Assembly (NCBI GenBank): GCA_047972995.1
Contig: JBKEBD010000002.1
Coordinates: 124,001-188,000 of the forward strand
Direction: 5' to 3'
Length of the DNA stretch: 64,000 bases
Source: JBKEDC01 sp047972995
GTDB lineage: Bacteria > Bacteroidota > Bacteroidia > Bacteroidales > Prolixibacteraceae
Part shown: piece by piece, positions 28,201 to 35,599 of the stretch
How positions within the stretch are numbered: position 1 is the first letter of the stretch
Layout of the letters: every line of letters starts with the position of its first letter
Notes under the pieces: generated by a model
What the model was told of the DNA's origin: nothing
The model's database searches: none
What the model saw: only the letters and a program-made list of their open reading frames with translations
Program-made: the position numbers and the translations under genes

Positions 28201-28565
28201 ACCACCACAGTTTGAATTAATTGTGCATCAGACTCCAACGTAAACTCAATTCTTTCTTGACCAGTGTAGGGCACAGTTTGCGATTTCAATCCGATGAAAG
28301 ACGCCACGATCTTTAATCCGTCCTGATTTCCGGGAATGCGGAATGCGTAATTACCATCCACATCAGTTACCGATCCTGTTAGGTATCGGTTGTTCGCATC
28401 AGCCACTGTTACATATGCTCCCGGAATTGTAATCTTATCGCCATCCATATTCAGCTCATATACACGACCCGTGATCAACTTCGTGGGTTGTTGTGCATAT
28501 ACGCCTAATGAAGCCAACAGAAGCATACATATTGTTACTATGTTTTTTATTCTATTCATAATCAT
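25287..28565 (-). CDS. SusC/RagA-family TonB-dependent transporter (pair 2)
   Basis: The 1092-residue protein has a signal peptide (to LGVYAQ), a carboxypeptidase-regulatory-like domain (ITGRVYELNMDGDKITIPGA), and a plug domain with GTIEEALQGQLGGVDI, SSIRIRGTSTLSGSADPLIV and EVLKDAAATAIWGTQGGNGV. A long TonB-dependent barrel ends ISKRFAIGINLQF. These are classic SusC signatures. A start two codons in (MNRIKN) is also possible. The gene is second in the nine-gene locus, after the four-module FAS1 lipoprotein (32-bp gap) and before SusD. It should import oligosaccharide released at the surface. Confidence 0.96.
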   Translation of the reverse strand: MIMNRIKNIVTICMLLLASLGVYAQQPTKLITGRVYELNMDGDKITIPGAYVTVADANNRYLTGSVTDVDGNYAFRIPGNQDGLKIVASFIGLKSQTVPYTGQERIEFTLESDAQLIQTVVVEAQQVDRVTGLTDRQKTTATQRVDMDALVANSPVGTIEEALQGQLGGVDIVAGGGDPGARSSIRIRGTSTLSGSADPLIVIDGIPYNTDVSDDFDFASADAEDFGQLVNIAPTDIESIEVLKDAAATAIWGTQGGNGVLMITTKKGTSGKTRFNFSSKWSTRFEPEPMPMLNGTQYVSLMQDAIWNTAKAQGVNNSVDYLELLYATPEINYMPSWQYFDEYNQDVDWLDYMVRQSLTSDNNFAMTGGGERANYRFSMGYLNDQGTTIGNDLKRLTSSLNVNYNFSDKLRVTAEFALSKTEKNSNVANVRGEATRKMPNKSPYWIDDETGEMSDVYFSRQSSDEFQGAFSGSKYSNYSNFNPIAMAKEGYALTDIMETRTNFRMRYLFNDKLSYEGYVAFRLTSTENRSFIPKVATGVVATSAYNNRSENNLSDAIAIQTENKLLYRNNWNNAHNLVATAIFRTSQSQGSKHYGVVSGTASGGLNDPSTSGVVVGKGSGVSESRSTSSLFSAHYTLHDRYMVNITGNLEGRSNMGKNERFGFFPAIGLAWQVQEEGFMYDVKWIDQLKIRAGYGTSGSAPSGTAPYLGSYTAVGDYMDMSGIAPTTIQLNNLKWERSREINIGTDIFMLNNRLNFTFDWYNKFTDDLLQKNVSIPGSTGSSVLAFINSGSIRNSGVEARIDYKIYQTKKWQVSVNANVSRNVNEIVELPSNLTQESYTFNNGNYAQRLEEGVPVGSFFGYQYEGVYQNLEETYARDAQGNVMNDMDDLPIVMKNGEVRTFAGDAKYKDINHDGVINEYDIVYVGNSMPNIIFGGGFGVTYKAISLRAFFQGRLGQKVINKAQMNAEAMYGRDNQSTATLRRWRNEGDDTDIPRALYNYGYNYLGSDRFVNDASFVRLKTLTMNYNMPKSLVNKLGLKNMSVFVTGYDLITWTKYKGQDPEVKMPSATNALVYDESGTPISKRFAIGINLQF

Positions 28566-28597
28566 TTAATTTCGTATGATATAAATTCCCTTCTAGC

Positions 28598-30949
28598 TTA
28601 CAACACATTATTAATATAGTGCACACAGCCATCGTTGAACGCAAATGGGAAATAATTATAATCTGACAATACTTCTACCACATTTCCTGTAAATTTGAAC
28701 ATACTCGACACTTTATCTATATTGGTGATTCCAACTTTAATTGTTGAACCTGCCGTAGTAATTCCAATATTCACACGATTAAATTCACCAGTTTCTGAGT
28801 CAACAAAATTTAACCTATTCATCGTCGTATAGTTCGTTCCATCAATTCCTGAATTTAGGTAGGGGTAGTTTGATATACCATTGCTAGCCAATGGCACAAA
28901 GTAAGTTTTCAAATAGATAGCCAATAATTCCGCACTGTCCACCGTGTAATCTTCAGCGGTTGCACCAGCTGTTACACCCGGAATTTTTCCTTCTGTAATA
29001 GCAGCATCAAGCACTTCATTGGTTGGCAAGAATGCCACAAAACGATCGTTTGCTAAGAATGGAATCGCATCTTTCCCCACCGTAGCTGCTTTATTTGTCA
29101 ATCCTGCTTTATTCATCAAATCAGCAAAACGATAGTGTGGACGATTAGCATCGGGAGTAATTGCCAAGTAATAGCGCAATGAAGCATCATCGGCTGGCAT
29201 GAGCATTTCTTCATTGGCTGCAATGTCGCTGTAATAGCTATAGGTCTTACCATTCGACCATGCTCCTGAGCCATTTTTAATTTCCTCCAAGTGATAATAT
29301 CTCACCACCGTAGCTGGCTCGTAAAACATGGTTTTAAAGCTATTGCTTGTGGTCAAGTCGCCATCGGTATTAATATACCAGTAGTTCCAAGGTTGGTTGG
29401 TGGGCACCACTTGCGCCACACCCGACGTTAAATCTACCATTGTAGTACTCGTGTTCACATTGACCAAGTTTGCCAAGTTTGCCGAAGATACATCAGCATA
29501 ACCATCATCTCCTAGCTCTTGCAACACAAAATCTGAACTCATGATCCAACCATATTTCTCTATTTGCTCATTGGTTGGCATCAAGGTGGTGTATTGAATT
29601 TCATCGGTTGATAAGATACCATATAAGCCCGAACGAGAAATTGCCGACACATAATATGAATAGTCCGGGTATTTAAAAGCTGGACCAACTACTGCTTCAA
29701 ACATGGCAGGAACCGTAATTTTATCCACTGCATATAAAGTACCATTCACACACATCACCCGATCTTTTTGAGCTATGTTGTCATAGTCAAACTCGAAACT
29801 ATCACCATAAGTTGATGTATTCTCACTTTTTGTAGCATCCTGAGGGAAGAACGTGGGCGAGCTAGGCAAATACGTGTTGTTTAACAATGCATCCAACGCT
29901 GCAGGATTTCTTTTCTTCACATCAGCATAATCCAAATAGCCTGTACCATCCCAATAGCTTGTAAAGAAATCATCAAAAGCACTGTTTTTAGGCACAAAAA
30001 CATTCTCCACATACATCATATTTGTCGCCACCTCACGGTAGTCAGTGAGATACCACTCGATATCAAAATAAGGCATACTCATAAAATAATGCAGATACAA
30101 CTGATTGGATGCCGAACCAAAGTCGGTTGTCAATTGCTCATTATACATATAGTACGACTTTTCTTGCAAAAAGTCCATGTAGGTTGAGAAGTCCTCGCGC
30201 GTTTTTATCTCATTATACAACGAATTCATTGGCTCAATCACCTGATCAATGGTGTAAATGTAGCCGTTGTCGGTTGGAATTTCATACTCCGTTACCGACG
30301 CATTTGCCACTTGAAACCCCGCATCACCATTCCAAGTTGAATTGGGATAGAAGTACTCATACGATGATTTTGCATCGATACCCTTAGTTTCAAACATTCT
30401 GTAAGAGAACACCGGAACCATTGCATCTAGGTGATAAACGGTCACGTCCTTCAATTGTTCCTCATCATACTCAATGGTTGATGGATAAGAACAACGTGTT
30501 CTGAATTTGTGATACAAACCAGCCAATTGGGCTTTCTGCTCATCGGTTGCTCCATCGCCTTCCAAGGGACGGAAATTGATTAAATCTTCTTTATCATAGG
30601 CATAATAAAAAATGTGGATACCTACCAGCTCGATCAGCTCTTGCTGTGTAAGCTCCGAAGGACTGCCAATGTTGTGAGCCGAAAAATACGCTTGAAATGC
30701 TGCATCGTTCGGAGCCATCACCGTCGACAAACCTTTTCCTTTCAGGATTGGCTCTAAACCCGAAAGCTCAGCACACTCTAGAAATACATTGTAGTCGCCC
30801 ATTAATTCCAACGTCGTCCACGCTGAACCTCGCGACCAAGAAGGCGCTTCGTAATGTTCTTCCATTTCATCAGAACATGACGAAAGGACAAATACCATCA
30901 TGAAAAAGCCTAAAAAACTTCTAAGAAATCTTATTCTTTCCATTTGCAT
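28598..30949 (-). CDS. multi-FAS1 (fasciclin) surface lipoprotein, first gene of the SusCD locus
   Basis: The 783-residue product has a lipobox leader (MERIRFLRSFLGFFMMVFVLSSC) and at least four FAS1-type modules. These are marked by LSTVMAPNDAAFQAYFSA (near 75), YVENVFVPKNSAFDDFF (near 315), IQYTTLMPTNEQIEKYGW (near 455) and NDRFVAFLPTNEVLDAAITEG (near 645). FAS1 domains mediate adhesion or glycan contact in other organisms. As the leading gene of the operon it should be made in quantity, possibly as a long surface filament or glycan platform for the downstream SusC/SusD. Starts at 30949 or 30943 (MERIRF) are equally plausible. Ligand and role are inferred from context. Confidence 0.85.
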   Translation of the reverse strand: MQMERIRFLRSFLGFFMMVFVLSSCSDEMEEHYEAPSWSRGSAWTTLELMGDYNVFLECAELSGLEPILKGKGLSTVMAPNDAAFQAYFSAHNIGSPSELTQQELIELVGIHIFYYAYDKEDLINFRPLEGDGATDEQKAQLAGLYHKFRTRCSYPSTIEYDEEQLKDVTVYHLDAMVPVFSYRMFETKGIDAKSSYEYFYPNSTWNGDAGFQVANASVTEYEIPTDNGYIYTIDQVIEPMNSLYNEIKTREDFSTYMDFLQEKSYYMYNEQLTTDFGSASNQLYLHYFMSMPYFDIEWYLTDYREVATNMMYVENVFVPKNSAFDDFFTSYWDGTGYLDYADVKKRNPAALDALLNNTYLPSSPTFFPQDATKSENTSTYGDSFEFDYDNIAQKDRVMCVNGTLYAVDKITVPAMFEAVVGPAFKYPDYSYYVSAISRSGLYGILSTDEIQYTTLMPTNEQIEKYGWIMSSDFVLQELGDDGYADVSSANLANLVNVNTSTTMVDLTSGVAQVVPTNQPWNYWYINTDGDLTTSNSFKTMFYEPATVVRYYHLEEIKNGSGAWSNGKTYSYYSDIAANEEMLMPADDASLRYYLAITPDANRPHYRFADLMNKAGLTNKAATVGKDAIPFLANDRFVAFLPTNEVLDAAITEGKIPGVTAGATAEDYTVDSAELLAIYLKTYFVPLASNGISNYPYLNSGIDGTNYTTMNRLNFVDSETGEFNRVNIGITTAGSTIKVGITNIDKVSSMFKFTGNVVEVLSDYNYFPFAFNDGCVHYINNVL

Positions 30950-31606
30950 AAAGTTGTTTGGTTTAAATTTATTTTATTTCACGTTCTATAAATTTACGAC
31001 TTCAATCAAAAATTCAACATTAATTTCTTGAATAATTCTTTTGTTTAATTTTAAGACTTATAGCTGTAAATTGTTTATATATGCAAAATAAGGGATAAAA
31101 ACATCAAACGACTAGGTAAATTCATCCGTTTTAGTGGTAAATATGTACAGAAAAGAGTTGAAATTTTAATATTAAGTAAACAAAACTATAACATACACAC
31201 ACATACATACTCTTGATTCCATGCTAGTTATATAAACTAAACACTTAAAAACATCTCTATTTTATAATAGTATGCAATCAAATATTAAATTTGATAATTA
31301 CCTGTGTTAATTCTTTTAAGAACCCATTAAATAGAGCCTATATTTCAACCTTAAATTAGCTAACTTGTGCTAATAAAGATAAAAATTCTTATCAAAATAT
31401 CCATTCAAATTCATTGCAAAAAGATAAAAATGGTTTATGAAAAATAGAATTTCAATCTGAAAATGCGAGTTGAAATATTCTTATTTAGGTTCAAAATGAG
31501 TTGAACTTTCAAGCAAATAGAAAGCTCTATTTTGGCATACGCATAATTCTATTTCCCTAACTCCTTAATTTGGGTAATTAGGTTAAGATGACTAGAAAAA
31601 TTAGTA
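30950..31606. other. AT-rich intergenic region upstream of the SusCD/FAS1 locus
   Basis: About 660 bp carry no ORF worth calling. The stretch next to 30949 must hold the promoter of the nine-gene locus. The best minus-strand -7-like string is TAAATTTA about 50 bp upstream of the start, one base off consensus and without a clear -33 box. A run of CA/TA dinucleotides lies near 31195-31210. I found no copy here of the direct repeats seen upstream of the HTCS-adjacent operon. Confidence 0.5.
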
Positions 31607-31622
31607 ACCTGAGTTCTGGATA
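31607..31622. mobile_element. solo terminus of family A element at a stop codon
   Basis: ACCTGAGTTCTGGATA is identical to the first 16 bp of the family A copy at 5966-6211 and is preceded by TAGTA (31602-31606), which fits the TA-TA target seen for the other copies. It directly abuts the TAG stop codon (31623-31625, minus strand) of the carbamoyltransferase gene. The rest of the element is gone, so this is probably a deletion remnant. Confidence 0.55.
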
Positions 31623-33245
31623 CTAGGGAACAATCAACTCCACACTTATGGTTTGGGCTGCTTTTTGGGCATCGGTTAGGGAATGAACAATAGGTTCGCC
31701 TTGTCCATTGAAAGAGGTATTGATAAGTGCCTTGATTGCGTGTTTTTCATCAAGTTCGCAGAGCAAATCCCACATATAAGGGTTTTGGGCTCGCTCAAAA
31801 AGGCATTGAATACGTGCCGAACCATCGGCATTGCAAGCACCCGATAATGCCGAAACATGGTCTTCAGCTATGCTAAAATCAAGAAGCATGAACTTGCTCA
31901 AATGGTGTATGCTCGACAAACCAGTGAAGTATTTGGCATTCTTCTCTAGCATGATTGGAGCCAAGGGACGATACCACTCTCTCCCCTTAATGTCCATGCT
32001 TAGTTTTTGCATTAGCGCCTTACTATCGGCACGAGCCAACAAGCTACGATTGCCCAACGCCCGAGGACCAGCCTCGCCACTTCCTTGCCACAAGGCTAAA
32101 ATATCGCCTTTAGCAAGCTTTTCTGCCACTTTCTCTACCGAATTAGGAGTTACATCACCCATCTCCTTTTCAAGCCCCCAATTGTTCAAATAAGGGGTAT
32201 GCTGTTTTACTTCGCCATGTTTCAGCCACTCTACAAACGAGGCTGCCCCTAAAGCTAGCCCCGAGTCTTCACAGCAAGGGGGAATAAACACATCTTGATA
32301 AATGCCTGCTTCTACCAATCGGGTGTTTGCCACAATGTTCAATGCCGAACCTCCACTGTAATACAGGTATTCGGCATTGGTTTTCGATTCCAAATGACGA
32401 AAAATACACAGCGTTTCGCGCACAAAAAGCTCATGCAAAGTGGCTATGCAGTTTAAAATGAAGGGATGATGTTGGTCGAAGTTGTTTAGCTGAAGTCCAA
32501 AATCTTGTTGAACCTGACGAAAAAATTGGGAAGTCTTTCCCCACATATTTTGAAAGAAGTCATGTTGTTTGAACCATTGCTCTATTTCTGCCTGATAAAC
32601 ACCATGACCTGCTAACCCCATCATTTTGCCCGGCACACTGTTTTGGTCGTTTAGCCTAGCCCCAATTACCGAAAAAACAAAAGCATTAGCATTAAATATC
32701 GAGCTGAGCCACTTGTAGTCCCAATGCGCTTCGAGCAACTGCAATTCGCCCCCACGATACAGCCATGCCGAGAAACTCGAACGACTAGCTCCGCCATCGA
32801 AATGCACAAGCAAGCTGTTTTCTTTGAAGTTACCAAAGAAAGGCAAGCAAGTACCTATGTGAGCCAGCTCATGATTAAGCACCCAAGCTTTGCGCTCTTC
32901 GCCATACCACAAGCATCGCCCCTGTTCTATTGTTGTGCTTAAATTGGTGGCTAAAGGCGATTCAAAACGCACATTGCCTTGTGTGTTAATAAAGGAACGC
33001 CCCAACACATTGTCCACAAACACTAAATCGAAATTATTTTTAATCCACTTTTTAGCCCGCAGAAGCGCATCGAGATGCTGGTGCATGGTATTGTCGCGTT
33101 TCACCCGGGTAATGCGTTCTAATTGCATAAAATCAAGCACTTCGCCATCGCGCATTAGACACAAATTGTGGTCATGCGAAAATGTTTGATGAGGATTACA
33201 ATCTTGAATAGCATATAGTGCTAGCGTGGGATTTTCAGGGTTCAT
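31623..33245 (-). CDS. carbamoyltransferase, NodU/TobZ/HypF-like family
   Basis: Members of this family transfer a carbamoyl group from carbamoyl phosphate, through a carbamoyl-adenylate, to sugars or other metabolites. The 540-residue protein shows the N-terminal Kae1-like half (VLNHELAHIGTCLPFF, LLVHFDGGAS, PGKMMGLAGHG, YYSGGSALN, PPCCEDSGLALGAA). The C-terminal YrdC-like half has GSGEAGPRALGNRSLLA, REWYRPLAPI and LINTSFNGQGEPIVHS. These are the family hallmarks. It is a little short at the C-terminus (family about 570-600), and its stop codon abuts a family A element remnant, so an insertion may have trimmed the tail. It lies 6 bp after a DUF6427 gene and downstream of purD, probably one operon. 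The substrate is unknown. Confidence 0.9.
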   Translation of the reverse strand: MNPENPTLALYAIQDCNPHQTFSHDHNLCLMRDGEVLDFMQLERITRVKRDNTMHQHLDALLRAKKWIKNNFDLVFVDNVLGRSFINTQGNVRFESPLATNLSTTIEQGRCLWYGEERKAWVLNHELAHIGTCLPFFGNFKENSLLVHFDGGASRSSFSAWLYRGGELQLLEAHWDYKWLSSIFNANAFVFSVIGARLNDQNSVPGKMMGLAGHGVYQAEIEQWFKQHDFFQNMWGKTSQFFRQVQQDFGLQLNNFDQHHPFILNCIATLHELFVRETLCIFRHLESKTNAEYLYYSGGSALNIVANTRLVEAGIYQDVFIPPCCEDSGLALGAASFVEWLKHGEVKQHTPYLNNWGLEKEMGDVTPNSVEKVAEKLAKGDILALWQGSGEAGPRALGNRSLLARADSKALMQKLSMDIKGREWYRPLAPIMLEKNAKYFTGLSSIHHLSKFMLLDFSIAEDHVSALSGACNADGSARIQCLFERAQNPYMWDLLCELDEKHAIKALINTSFNGQGEPIVHSLTDAQKAAQTISVELIVP

Positions 33246-33251
33246 CTTTTT

Positions 33252-34238
33252 TTACACAAATTGAAGATAGAAGCTCACAAAAATCAAGCCATAAATTAGT
33301 GCATTCTTCCAGAAGTTCTTTTTGATAATAAGGAGGAAATTCGCCAAAATACAGGACAAAGAGGTTGCCATCATCATAATCATTTCCTTCGATGCACTAG
33401 GCACAAGCAGCATGACTATGGCCGACATGATGCCAATGGCTAGAAAATTTTGGAAAAATATGCGATGAACAGAGCCTTTTTTTTCTAGGTTTTTAATTAA
33501 TCCTACGCTTGCAGCAACTGTTAGCACAAACAAAATAGCCAAGTAAGTTAGAATGTAAGCATTGCTAAATAAACGATGCTCTGCAACAAAGAAATTGGTC
33601 TTTATAATTTCGATAAACAGCGTTGTTTCATCTACAAAGAAGTAATAGGTAAACACATATAGCCACGGAACAAGTATGCCCAATAAGGGTAAAAGTAAAT
33701 GTCGCCATTCTAAGTTCTTATGCACAAACAAAAAGGCTAGCCATATGAGCGGAAAAAGGAAGATCATGTTGAAATAAAACAGGCTCCCAATGCTTAAAAT
33801 CATTCCCGTTGTGAATACGTTGCTGTAAGGATGCTTTGATGTAGCGGAACTGAATATGTTCGAAAATGCCAGAATGCCAAATATGTTTACAAAATAAATG
33901 GGACTGAGGTAATGTAAGGGGGTGAAACCTCCCGTAATGATGATGTATAAATAGCCCGGAAGAAATGTTCGGCAGTCTAAAAACAAGAAGCGATGATTCA
34001 TCTGCACAATAAGAAGTGCTGCAACAATGGAGAGCAAAATTGCTAAGCCATTAGCTGCCAATCCTGACCATTGCATCAGCAAATAAAACGGCTGATACAA
34101 AGGCATCATGTGCGTAACATCAATAGAAAACTGATGTGCCACCGGATTAACAAGAGTGCCACTCCACAGCAATACCGCCAGAAGGGGTAATGCTATGAAG
34201 TGATAACTACTGTTGTTATTTAATAATCGATAAATCAT
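33252..34238 (-). CDS. DUF6427-like multi-pass membrane protein
   Basis: The 328-residue protein is almost wholly hydrophobic with about nine predicted membrane segments (for example FIALPLLAVLLWSGTLV, LLSIVAALLIVQM, GMILSIGSLFYFNMIFLFPLIWLAFLFV, FLAIGIMSAIVMLLVPSA). It has no catalytic motif that I recognise. The layout, and its place between purD and a carbamoyltransferase, match the DUF6427 family that I recall beside purD in Bacteroidales. It is 22 bp downstream of purD and 6 bp upstream of the carbamoyltransferase, so cotranscription is likely. Its function is unknown. Confidence 0.75.
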   Translation of the reverse strand: MIYRLLNNNSSYHFIALPLLAVLLWSGTLVNPVAHQFSIDVTHMMPLYQPFYLLMQWSGLAANGLAILLSIVAALLIVQMNHRFLFLDCRTFLPGYLYIIITGGFTPLHYLSPIYFVNIFGILAFSNIFSSATSKHPYSNVFTTGMILSIGSLFYFNMIFLFPLIWLAFLFVHKNLEWRHLLLPLLGILVPWLYVFTYYFFVDETTLFIEIIKTNFFVAEHRLFSNAYILTYLAILFVLTVAASVGLIKNLEKKGSVHRIFFQNFLAIGIMSAIVMLLVPSASKEMIMMMATSLSCILANFLLIIKKNFWKNALIYGLIFVSFYLQFV

Positions 34239-34260
34239 GAGAATGTACTTGTGCCTCTAT

Positions 34261-35535
34261 TTACAAGTCGAAACCTAAATCTTTACGATAGTATTTACCC
34301 TCATAAGACACTTTTTCGGCATTAGCATAAGATTGCGCTAGTGCTTCCTTCATGCTTGAACCATAAGAGCTAACCGCCATTACACGACCTCCAGCAGTAA
34401 CTACTTTACCATCTTTCATGGTTGTTCCTGCGTGGAAAAGTATGCTTCCTTCTACCGATTCGAAACCCGACATTTCTTTGCCGTTAACGTAATCGCCCGG
34501 ATATCCTCCGCTTACAAGCATGACATTCACCGCCACACGCTCATCAAATTCAATGATTTGATTTGCCATCGTGCCATCGGCTGCGGCTACCAATAAATCT
34601 ACAAAATCCGACTTAATACGCAGCATTACCGACTCTGTTTCAGGGTCGCCCATGCGCACGTTATATTCAATGGTGTAAGGGTCGCCATCAACATTGATGA
34701 GCCCAAAAAACACAAAACCTTTATACGGAATACCGTCTTTCTTCAAACCTTCTACTGTGGGGCGCACAATGCGGTCTTCCACCTTTTTCAGAAAATCAGC
34801 ATCGGCAAATGGCACAGGGCTAATAGCTCCCATACCGCCGGTGTTCAGTCCGGTATCTCCTTCGCCTATACGTTTATAGTCTTTTGCTTCGGGCAAAATT
34901 ACATAGCTGTCTCCATCGGTTAAGGCGAAAACAGAAAGCTCTACGCCCGACAAAAACTCCTCAATAACCACTTTTGCACTTGCTGTGCCGAATTGCCCAT
35001 CGAGCATTTCTTTCAACGAAGCTTTTGCCTCTGCTAGGTCATCAATGATAAGCACTCCTTTGCCTGCAGCTAAGCCATCGGCTTTGAGCACATAAGGCGA
35101 TTTTACTTGCTCAAGGAAAGCCTCACCTTCTGACAGGTTATCGGCTGTTACAGTAATGTATTTTGCTGTAGGCACGGCATGACGAGCCATAAATTCTTTG
35201 GCATAATCTTTACTACCTTCAAGCTGTGCACCCTCTTGCTGAGGACCAACTACTTTAATATGCTTTAGTTGTTCATCGGCTAAAATAAAATCGTGCAAAC
35301 CTTCCACCAAAGGCACCTCAGGACCAATGAGTACCAAATCTATTTTATTTTCTATAATAGTCGATTTCAAGCCTTCAAAATCAGAAACACCCACATTGAC
35401 ATTCACGCCCAATTCGGCAGTTCCTGCATTACCGGGAGCAAAAAATAACTGATTTGTTTTTTCCGATTGCTTAATCTTCCAGCCCATGGCGTGCTCTCTA
35501 CCACCTGAACCAACTATGAGAATGTTTAGTTTCAT
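34261..35535 (-). CDS. purD: phosphoribosylamine-glycine ligase
   Basis: PurD (GARS) catalyses ATP-dependent ligation of glycine to phosphoribosylamine, the second step of de novo purine synthesis, in the cytoplasm. The 424-residue protein has the N-terminal VGSGGREHAMGWKI, the PGNAGTAELG loop, the ATP-grasp phrase YVLKADGLAAGKGVLI, the family signature YNVRMGDPETESV and a C-terminal GGRVMAVSS domain. Length and motifs are normal. It is separated from the upstream DUF2723 gene by a strong terminator (35557-35594), so its promoter must lie in the short 20-bp gap or overlap the terminator. The two genes that follow look cotranscribed with it. Confidence 0.97.
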   Translation of the reverse strand: MKLNILIVGSGGREHAMGWKIKQSEKTNQLFFAPGNAGTAELGVNVNVGVSDFEGLKSTIIENKIDLVLIGPEVPLVEGLHDFILADEQLKHIKVVGPQQEGAQLEGSKDYAKEFMARHAVPTAKYITVTADNLSEGEAFLEQVKSPYVLKADGLAAGKGVLIIDDLAEAKASLKEMLDGQFGTASAKVVIEEFLSGVELSVFALTDGDSYVILPEAKDYKRIGEGDTGLNTGGMGAISPVPFADADFLKKVEDRIVRPTVEGLKKDGIPYKGFVFFGLINVDGDPYTIEYNVRMGDPETESVMLRIKSDFVDLLVAAADGTMANQIIEFDERVAVNVMLVSGGYPGDYVNGKEMSGFESVEGSILFHAGTTMKDGKVVTAGGRVMAVSSYGSSMKEALAQSYANAEKVSYEGKYYRKDLGFDL

Positions 35536-35556
35536 ATTCTTGTTTTGTATTTAAAC

Positions 35557-35594
35557 AACAGATTTCAAACTTCACCGTAAGTTTGAAATCTGTT
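35557..35594 (-). terminator. intrinsic terminator between DUF2723 gene and purD
   Basis: AACAGATTTCAAACTT (35557-35572) and AAGTTTGAAATCTGTT (35579-35594) form a perfect 16-bp stem with a 6-nt loop. It lies 5 bp after the stop of the DUF2723 gene, with T-rich sequence following on the minus strand. Confidence 0.85.
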
Positions 35595-35599
35595 ATCCT

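Noticed and set aside
31180..31215. CA/TA-rich run as a microsatellite or phase-variation tract
   Set aside because: It is short, imperfect and far from any start codon, so a switch is not supported.
30950..31606. Copy of the HTCS operator repeats upstream of the SusCD locus
   Set aside because: Strings such as CATTGCAAAAAGATAAAAATGG share only a short TTGCAAAA core and are not paired at 21 bp.
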